A DNA stretch of 37,629 nucleotides, from the NCBI GenBank assembly GCA_044354975.1, contig JBIKZA010000019.1:1-37629 (forward strand), in the 5' to 3' direction. Positions 32,027 through 37,629 of the stretch are shown one piece after another (within the stretch, counting starts at the first letter, position 1; every line of letters starts with the position of its first letter). Origin of the DNA: CAIZGX01 sp044354975 (lineage in GTDB: Bacteria; Bacteroidota; Bacteroidia; Flavobacteriales_D; Sanyastnellaceae). Under the pieces are notes generated by a model. The model had not been told where the DNA came from. It saw nothing but the letters and a program-made list of their open reading frames with translations, and ran no database searches. The translations under genes and the position numbers were made by a program.

Positions 32027-33045
32027 TAAAACACGAAATTAAACGAGACGTTGAATGCAAGTCCGCGCATTTGGCGTGTGTTCTTGAAAGGAACCATATA
32101 GTTGACCTTCGTATCGATTAAAACGTATTTATTCTTGAAAATTTCCAATCCAATGGCGGGTGCTAAATAGGCAAAAGTCTCCTTGCGTTTTTCGTTCGAA
32201 GCAAGCATTCCGCCGAATGTATATCCGCTGTATAGATTGAAGAATTTCTTTGAACCTCTTCCAAGATGACGTGAATAAAAATCCTGACCGAATCCGAAAA
32301 TGAACATCTCAGAATAGTGCATTGTATCTGGATCTATTTTGTTGGTCGTTTTGTATGCGCCTAACGTCGCGAAGGACTTTCCTTTGGTGAATACATATTT
32401 CAAAAACACACCTTGATAATACGGACTGCTGAGTGTATCCTGCGGTTCTTCGATTTGAAAATAAGAATACTCAACTCCTGGCATGTTTATCCATTGAACA
32501 GAACTGTTTTGAGGAGTATAGGTCTCGTCTTCAATTTCTAAATCAACCACGTAATAATACTCAGTGCTCGTCAAGTTGTTCAAATCAGTTTGAGCGGTGC
32601 GAATGCTTGTTTCCCAATTCTTCAATTCTCTCCACATGCTCTTGTACTGCTCGGTCTGTGGATCCATCTTTTCCATCAATGAATTTTGAAGTGCAATTTG
32701 ATCTTGATAGTACTTAACGTTTCCCTTCAACTCTTCCACGCGCGCAGTGTTGTCCGTTGTGTTCAAATTATTTTCTGTGAACAATCCCATGTCCTTTACC
32801 ACCTCTTTGTAAGCCGCGTAGAGCTTCGGTTCAATGCTGAAATTCACAGTGTACTTCAACGGAGATTCATTCTGACGCGAAACCATAATGTTGTTGGAAG
32901 TGATGAACGTATTCATCTTCTGAACTGAAATCCAGTAGTCCGTTGTTTGAATGCGTTGCTCCACTGTAGTTACTCTGTAACGCACTTGCGCATTCAACAC
33001 AACACAATTTACAACCGCAAACAAAAGGAAAAGTGTCTTTTTCAT
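32026..33045 (-). CDS. Exported protein of unknown function, coiled-coil plus beta-rich C-terminus
   Basis: 339 residues from the ATG at 33045, which opens a clean signal peptide (MKKTLFLLFAVVNCVVLNAQ). A longer frame from a TTG at 33063 would cover the -7 box and is rejected. Residues about 100-165 are highly charged and helical (VEELKGNVKYYQDQIALQNS, YKSMWRELKNWETSIRTAQ), likely a coiled coil. The C-terminal 130 residues are strand-like (YYQGVFLKYVFTKG, FFNLYSGYTFGGML, FAYLAPAIGLEIF) and end in SFNFVF, with a terminal Phe as in outer-membrane barrels. No family was recognised. It may be a small outer-membrane protein with a periplasmic helical arm; this is inference. Confidence 0.7.
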   Translation of the reverse strand: MKKTLFLLFAVVNCVVLNAQVRYRVTTVEQRIQTTDYWISVQKMNTFITSNNIMVSRQNESPLKYTVNFSIEPKLYAAYKEVVKDMGLFTENNLNTTDNTARVEELKGNVKYYQDQIALQNSLMEKMDPQTEQYKSMWRELKNWETSIRTAQTDLNNLTSTEYYYVVDLEIEDETYTPQNSSVQWINMPGVEYSYFQIEEPQDTLSSPYYQGVFLKYVFTKGKSFATLGAYKTTNKIDPDTMHYSEMFIFGFGQDFYSRHLGRGSKKFFNLYSGYTFGGMLASNEKRKETFAYLAPAIGLEIFKNKYVLIDTKVNYMVPFKNTRQMRGLAFNVSFNFVF

Positions 33046-33060
33046 TTCAACATATTTCCA

Positions 33061-33068
33061 CAAATATA
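33061..33068 (-). promoter_or_regulatory. Predicted -7 box (TATATTTG) for the exported protein gene
   Basis: Exact TAnnTTTG match on the minus strand, ending 15 bases before the ATG at 33045. Divergent from the ffh promoter 21 bases away. Confidence 0.5.
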
Positions 33069-33089
33069 AGTGCGACAGAACTTTAAGAT

Positions 33090-33097
33090 TAACTTTG
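33090..33097 (+). promoter_or_regulatory. Predicted -7 box (TAACTTTG) for ffh-purC
   Basis: Exact TAnnTTTG match ending 21 bases before the ffh ATG at 33119. No -33 TTG was found at the usual spacing. Confidence 0.55.
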
Positions 33098-33118
33098 CAG
33101 CCTCATTAGCAGAATACC

Positions 33119-34459
33119 ATGTTTGAAAATTTATCCGATAAGTTAGAGCGAGCGCTGAAAGTCTTAAAAGGACACGGCCAAATTACAGAAGTAAACGTTT
33201 CTGAAACGTTGAAGGAAGTTCGTCGTGCTTTGTTAGACTCTGACGTTAGCTACAAGACCGCCAAAGAATTCGCCGATCGTGTGAAAGAAAAGGCGCTTGG
33301 ACAAAAGGTTCTTACGGCGATTAGCCCAAGTCAATTATTGGTGAAGATTACCCAAGACGAGTTGAAAGACTTAATGGGCGGCGAACACAGCGAACTGAAC
33401 TTCCAAGGAAATCCGGGCATTATATTAATGAGCGGTTTGCAAGGTTCGGGTAAAACCACATTTTCAGGAAAGCTTGCGAACTACCTTAAAACAAAGAAAG
33501 GAAAGAACCCGTTGTTGGTGGCCTGCGACATTTATCGTCCGGCTGCGATTAACCAATTGCACATCGTTGGAGACAGCATTGGAGTTGCGGTCTATAGCGA
33601 ACCCGAAAACAAAGACGCTGTTTCAATTGCGAAAAACGCTTTGGCCTTCGCGAAGCAAAACGGATACAACGTTGTCATTGTCGATACTGCCGGACGCCTT
33701 GCCGTTGACGAGCAAATGATGACCGAAATTGCTGCGGTGAAGGAAGCCCTTCAGCCAACAGAGACGTTGTTCGTAGTAGATGCCATGACCGGTCAAGATG
33801 CTGTGAATACCGCGAAAGCGTTTCATGATAAATTGAATTTCGACGGGGTCATTCTGACCAAATTAGACGGTGACACCCGCGGTGGAGCTGCGCTCAGCAT
33901 TAAGAGTGAAGTTAACAAGCCCATCAAGTTTGTTGGAACCGGAGAGAAAATGGACGCGATTGACGTGTTCTATCCCGAGCGTATGGCAAGCCGCATTCTT
34001 GGAATGGGCGACGTGGTTTCCTTGGTTGAAAAGGCACAAGAGCAATTCGACGAAGAGCAAGCGAAGCGTCTGGAGAAGCGTATTAAGAAAGACCAATTCG
34101 ATTTCAATGACTTCCTAGAACAAATAGGACAGATTAAGAAAATGGGAAGCATGAAGGACCTCATGGGTATGCTTCCTGGAATGGGACAATTGAAAAATGT
34201 AGACGTGAACGACGATGCATTTAAATATGTTGAAGCCATTATTCACAGCATGACTCCAAAGGAGCGCTCGAACCCTAGCTTAATTAATCCTTCGCGAAAA
34301 GCCAGAATTGCCAAGGGATGCGGACGTCCATTGGAAGAGGTGAACAAACTAATGAAACAGTTCGATCAAACGCGTCAGATGATGAAGATGTTCACCAACA
34401 AGAGCCAAATGGCTGCTATGATGAAGCAAGCGAATCAAATGAAAGGACTTAAAAGATAA
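33119..34459 (+). CDS. ffh: Signal recognition particle protein Ffh
   Basis: Binds signal sequences and the SRP RNA and targets nascent membrane proteins to FtsY. 446 residues: N-domain helices (1-95), G-domain with G1 GLQGSGKT (106-113), DTAGR (from D189), TKLDGDTRGGAAL, then the Met-rich M-domain (about 300-446; MKDLMGMLPGMGQL, RQMMKMFTNKSQMAAMMKQA) that forms the signal-peptide groove. All SRP GTPase motifs are present. Its TAA shares a base with the purC ATG (TAATG), so the two are coupled. Confidence 0.96.
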   Translation: MFENLSDKLERALKVLKGHGQITEVNVSETLKEVRRALLDSDVSYKTAKEFADRVKEKALGQKVLTAISPSQLLVKITQDELKDLMGGEHSELNFQGNPGIILMSGLQGSGKTTFSGKLANYLKTKKGKNPLLVACDIYRPAAINQLHIVGDSIGVAVYSEPENKDAVSIAKNALAFAKQNGYNVVIVDTAGRLAVDEQMMTEIAAVKEALQPTETLFVVDAMTGQDAVNTAKAFHDKLNFDGVILTKLDGDTRGGAALSIKSEVNKPIKFVGTGEKMDAIDVFYPERMASRILGMGDVVSLVEKAQEQFDEEQAKRLEKRIKKDQFDFNDFLEQIGQIKKMGSMKDLMGMLPGMGQLKNVDVNDDAFKYVEAIIHSMTPKERSNPSLINPSRKARIAKGCGRPLEEVNKLMKQFDQTRQMMKMFTNKSQMAAMMKQANQMKGLKR

Positions 34460-35409
34460 TGAAAGCACTCGCAGGAACTCAATTCACATTTCCGAATCAA
34501 ACCAACTTTTACAAAGGCAAGGTTCGCGACGTATACAGCATTGGCAAGGATATTTTGGTCATGGTAGCCTCTGATAGAATCTCTGCATTCGATGTGGTTT
34601 TGCCACGCGCTATTCCCTTCAAAGGACAAGTGTTGAATCAGATTGCTGAACGCATGTTGAATGAAACCGAAGATATTGTTCCTAACTGGAAAATCTCTTC
34701 TCCCGATCCGAATGTTACCGTTGGAACACGCTGCGAACCATTCGCTGTGGAAATGGTTATTCGCGGATACTTAACAGGACATGCTTGGAGAACATACAGC
34801 AGCGGGCTTCGCATATTGTGCGGTGTTGCTCTTCCTGAAGGACTGAAAGAACACGACAAGCTTCCTTCACCCATCATTACTCCCTCGACCAAAGCTACTG
34901 AAGGTCACGACGAAGACATTAGTCGCGAAGAAATTATTGCTCAAGGAATCGTGTCTGCCGAAGACTACGCCATACTTGAAAAATACACCCACGCGCTTTA
35001 TGCTCGTGGAACAGAGCTCGCGATAAAACGCGGACTCATCCTTGTTGACACGAAATACGAATTCGGAAAACACAACGATGAAGTGGTGCTGATGGATGAA
35101 ATTCATACCCCCGACTCTTCTCGTTATTTTTATGCTGAAGGATATGCCGAGCGTCAAGCTGCTGGAGAAAAACAACGTCAACTTTCCAAAGAGTTCGTTC
35201 GCGAATGGTTAATTAGCGAAGGATTCATGGGCAAGGAGGGACAAGAAGTTCCTTCGATGTCAGACGCATGGCTCGAAGAAATAAGCAACCGCTACATTGA
35301 ACTTTTCGAAAGGGTAACCGGAGAATCGTTCATAAAGCAAGATTATTCGAACGTCGAGAATCGCTTGGAAGGCAATATAATCAAGGCTTTGCGCACCCTT
35401 CAAACCTGA
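34459..35409 (+). CDS. purC: Phosphoribosylaminoimidazole-succinocarboxamide synthase (SAICAR synthase)
   Basis: Purine synthesis: joins CAIR with aspartate using ATP to give SAICAR. 316 residues, the longer form similar in size to yeast Ade1. Motifs: YKGKVRDVYSIGKDILVMVA, SDRISAFDVVLPRAIPFKG, TRCEPFAVEMVIRGYLTG, TPSTKATEGHDEDIS, LVDTKYEFGKH and MDEIHTPDSSRYF. It starts on the last base of the ffh stop. The 87 bases between it and sucA hold the sucA -7 box and nothing else recognisable. Confidence 0.95.
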   Translation: MKALAGTQFTFPNQTNFYKGKVRDVYSIGKDILVMVASDRISAFDVVLPRAIPFKGQVLNQIAERMLNETEDIVPNWKISSPDPNVTVGTRCEPFAVEMVIRGYLTGHAWRTYSSGLRILCGVALPEGLKEHDKLPSPIITPSTKATEGHDEDISREEIIAQGIVSAEDYAILEKYTHALYARGTELAIKRGLILVDTKYEFGKHNDEVVLMDEIHTPDSSRYFYAEGYAERQAAGEKQRQLSKEFVREWLISEGFMGKEGQEVPSMSDAWLEEISNRYIELFERVTGESFIKQDYSNVENRLEGNIIKALRTLQT

Positions 35410-35464
35410 TTTTTTTCAGTTCATATCTTAGTGAAATAGAAAAGTCGTTTTTTGGAGAAATACT

Positions 35465-35472
35465 TATCTTTG
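35465..35472 (+). promoter_or_regulatory. Predicted -7 box (TATCTTTG) for sucA
   Basis: Exact TAnnTTTG match ending 24 bases before the ATG at 35497. It suggests sucA has its own transcript rather than relying on ffh-purC. Confidence 0.55.
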
Positions 35473-35496
35473 GAGCCGTATTTTCAAACGAAATCG

Positions 35497-37629
35497 ATGG
35501 ACGATAATTCTTATCTCGGTAATGCCGATGTGAACACGATTGAAGCGCTGTATAACCAATACCAGCAGGATCCCTCATCTCTAGATATTTCTTGGAGACG
35601 CTTTTTTGAAGGATTCGAATTTCAACATTCCCTATTCCCTGTGCTCTCGAGAGACACTGCATCTATTGGCGACGATGGCATGCACAAGGAATTCAAAGTC
35701 ATTAACCTCATTAACGCATACCGCCAACGCGGACACCTCTTCACCCATACGAACCCGGTGCGTGAGCGAAGAAAATATTCACCGAATCTCGACATCGAGA
35801 ACTTCGGACTAACCAAAGCCGATCTTGAATCTGTCTTTCATGCAGGTGTTGAAGTGGGATTGGGCGACGTTAAGTTGAAAGACATTATCGCGCATTTACA
35901 GTCTTGCTACTGCGAAAGCATTGGCGCCGAATACATGTACATCCGCGACCCGGAAAAAATTCAGTGGTTGCGTTCTCGCCTTGAAGCGGTGAAGAAAACG
36001 CCGTTCACTTCCGAAGAGAAAAAGCAAATCTTCGACATGGTGAACAAGGCAACCACCTTCGAACAGTACATTCAAAGAAAATTCGTTGGACAAAAAAGAT
36101 TTAGTGTTGAAGGATGTGAAGCTGTGGTTCCTGCCATGGACTATATGGTTAGAGATGGCGCCGACAAAGGCGTTGAGGAATTTGTAATTGGAATGGCTCA
36201 CCGCGGTCGCTTGAATGTTTTAACCAACATCCTAGGCAAACCACAAGAAGAAATATTTGCTGAATTCGACGGAGTGGCCTTCGACGATGAAGGTGTGTTC
36301 GACGGCGACGTTAAGTATCACTTTGGTTATTCGATTGATCGTGTAACTCCAAACGGAAATAACGTTCACTTAACCCTCTGCCCTAACCCTTCTCACCTTG
36401 AAGCGGTGAACCCGGTGGTAGCAGGATTAACCCGCGCGAAAATTGACCACTACTTAAATTCGGAAAACAAAATTGTTCCTGTGTTGATTCACGGAGATGC
36501 TGCAATAGCCGGACAAGGTATTGTTTATGAAGTGGTTCAAATGGCGCAACTCGACGGTTACCGCGTAGGTGGCACGGTTCACATTGTTACCAACAACCAA
36601 GTAGGTTTCACCACGAATTATTTAGACGGAAGATCTTCAACCTATTGCACCGACGTTGCGAAAACCACGCTGTGTCCTGTATTCCACGTGAATGCAGATG
36701 ATGTTGAAGCGGTTATTCAAACCATGAAGATTGCCTTCGATTACCGCATGGCATTCAACATGGATGTATTCGTAGACCTTTTAGGATACCGCAAATACGG
36801 ACACAACGAAGGCGACGAGCCGAAGTTCACGCAACCAAGTTTGTACAAAGCCATTGCCTCACACTTGAGTCTTCGCGATTTATACGCAAACAAATTAATG
36901 GCTGAAGGTGTCCTTACTCAAGAAGAAGTTAACGCAGCAAAGACAGACTTCGAAGCCCATTTAGATGAGCAATACGACAAGTCGCGCGGAGTAAAGCAAG
37001 CGTATGTGAAGCACTTCTTGGAAGAGACATGGAAAGACATTCGTGTAGCCTCTGAAAAAGATTTCGAGCAAAGCATTGAAACAGCAGTTGCGAAAAAGAA
37101 ATTGTTAGAATTGGGAATGAAGATTTCTACCCTTCCACAAGGAGAAAAATTCTTCCGTAAGATTGAAAAAGTATTTGAAGATCGCAGAACCATGCTCGAC
37201 AGCAACGCCTTAGATTGGGCGCTTGGAGAGTTGTTGGCTTATGCTTCTTTGTTGGAAGAAGGACATCCTATTCGCATCTCTGGACAAGACGTTGAGCGCG
37301 GAACATTCTCACACAGACATGCTGTAGTGAAGACAGACGAAGATGAAGAGAAGCGCATTGTTCCATTGAATGAAATTAGTTCTAAGCAAGCGAAGCTTTC
37401 GATTTACAACAGTTTGTTGAGTGAATACGGTGTGCTTGGATTCGACTACGGATATGCCTTCGGAACACCGCAGGGATTAACCATTTGGGAAGCGCAGTTC
37501 GGCGACTTCAATAACGGAGCACAGATTATGTTCGACCAATTCATTGCTGCTGCTGAAGACAAGTGGCGCACCATGAACGGAATTACCATTCTTCTTCCTC
37601 ACGGATTTGAAGGACAAGGCTCGGAGCAC
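35497..37629 (+). CDS. sucA: 2-oxoglutarate dehydrogenase E1 component (3' end cut by window edge)
   Basis: TCA cycle: thiamine-diphosphate-dependent decarboxylation of 2-oxoglutarate, handing succinyl to the lipoyl E2. The frame is open from the ATG at 35497 (MDDNSYLGNADVNTIEALYN) to the last base, 711 codons of an expected 900 or so. Motifs: N-terminal LDISWRRFFEGFEF, RQRGHLFTHTNP, MAHRGRLNVLTNIL (H235), CPNPSHLEAVNPVV, HGDAAIAGQG (D334, ThDP/Mg loop), TNNQVGFTTN, GYRKYGHNEGDEPKFTQP, then the transketolase-like second half starting ISGQDVERGTFSHRHA. The E2 gene (sucB) would be expected just beyond the edge; E3 may be the lpdA at 16811-18199. Confidence 0.96.
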   Translation, partial: MDDNSYLGNADVNTIEALYNQYQQDPSSLDISWRRFFEGFEFQHSLFPVLSRDTASIGDDGMHKEFKVINLINAYRQRGHLFTHTNPVRERRKYSPNLDIENFGLTKADLESVFHAGVEVGLGDVKLKDIIAHLQSCYCESIGAEYMYIRDPEKIQWLRSRLEAVKKTPFTSEEKKQIFDMVNKATTFEQYIQRKFVGQKRFSVEGCEAVVPAMDYMVRDGADKGVEEFVIGMAHRGRLNVLTNILGKPQEEIFAEFDGVAFDDEGVFDGDVKYHFGYSIDRVTPNGNNVHLTLCPNPSHLEAVNPVVAGLTRAKIDHYLNSENKIVPVLIHGDAAIAGQGIVYEVVQMAQLDGYRVGGTVHIVTNNQVGFTTNYLDGRSSTYCTDVAKTTLCPVFHVNADDVEAVIQTMKIAFDYRMAFNMDVFVDLLGYRKYGHNEGDEPKFTQPSLYKAIASHLSLRDLYANKLMAEGVLTQEEVNAAKTDFEAHLDEQYDKSRGVKQAYVKHFLEETWKDIRVASEKDFEQSIETAVAKKKLLELGMKISTLPQGEKFFRKIEKVFEDRRTMLDSNALDWALGELLAYASLLEEGHPIRISGQDVERGTFSHRHAVVKTDEDEEKRIVPLNEISSKQAKLSIYNSLLSEYGVLGFDYGYAFGTPQGLTIWEAQFGDFNNGAQIMFDQFIAAAEDKWRTMNGITILLPHGFEGQGSEH

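Overview
The window is a compact, typical stretch of Bacteroidota chromosome, most likely Flavobacteriales. Three secreted proteins carry type IX secretion (T9SS) C-terminal sorting domains (1189-2826, 8783-10567 and the CHU_C/type B protein 29246-31957). Most genes have a Bacteroidetes-type -7 box (TAnnTTTG, or a TAnnTTCG variant) just before the start codon and no obvious Shine-Dalgarno. Family content (MltF, CvfB-like protein, S8 peptidase, OmpA proteins, RNase P RNA) also fits. No rRNA, tRNA, insertion sequence, integrase, phage gene or CRISPR array was seen, and no stretch above 300 bases lacks a gene. Both edges cut genes: a CvfB-like RNA-binding protein on the left and 2-oxoglutarate dehydrogenase E1 (sucA) on the right.

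Layout. 1-6.7 kb: CvfB-like gene (-), a T9SS cargo protein (+), threonine aldolase (-) head-to-head with a secreted subtilisin-like protease (+) that is translationally coupled to a small outer-membrane-like protein, then a lone HsdR_N-type nuclease-fold protein (-). 6.8-13.4 kb: holA (+) meets a minus-strand series: an ACP phosphodiesterase-like protein, mltF (TTG start), a lipoprotein, a secreted agmatine-deiminase/PPAD-like enzyme, and a Tat-exported glycosylasparaginase. 13.4-23.3 kb: glmM and a cysteine desulfurase (+); lpdA and a secreted Cys-repeat/dockerin-loop protein (-); adk and obg (+); hemE and two paralogous OmpA-family proteins (-). 23.3-29.2 kb: a MOSC (mARC-like) protein and a UbiA prenyltransferase (+); a methyltransferase and a UMF1-type MFS transporter (-); RNase P RNA (+), tail-to-tail with a moaC-mobA pair (-). 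29.2 kb to the end: a 903-residue PKD/CHU_C adhesin-like protein (+), an unknown envelope protein (-), then ffh, purC and sucA (+).

How the genes work together. Most are housekeeping: replication (holA), cell wall (glmM, mltF), nucleotides (adk, purC), haem (hemE), central carbon (lpdA, sucA), protein targeting (ffh), ribosome assembly (obg) and tRNA maturation (rnpB). Molybdenum cofactor use links moaC-mobA with the MOSC protein 4.5 kb away. The accessory interest is in the secreted proteins, above all the back-to-back deiminase and glycosylasparaginase genes.

I found no clearly new multi-gene defence or mobile system. The best leads are the PPAD-like deiminase/asparaginase pair, a calibrated -7 box suggesting several leaderless mRNAs, an in-frame 30-bp minisatellite in the CvfB-like gene, the protein with exact 21-residue Cys modules, and the MobA protein with a MobB-like domain lacking a P-loop.
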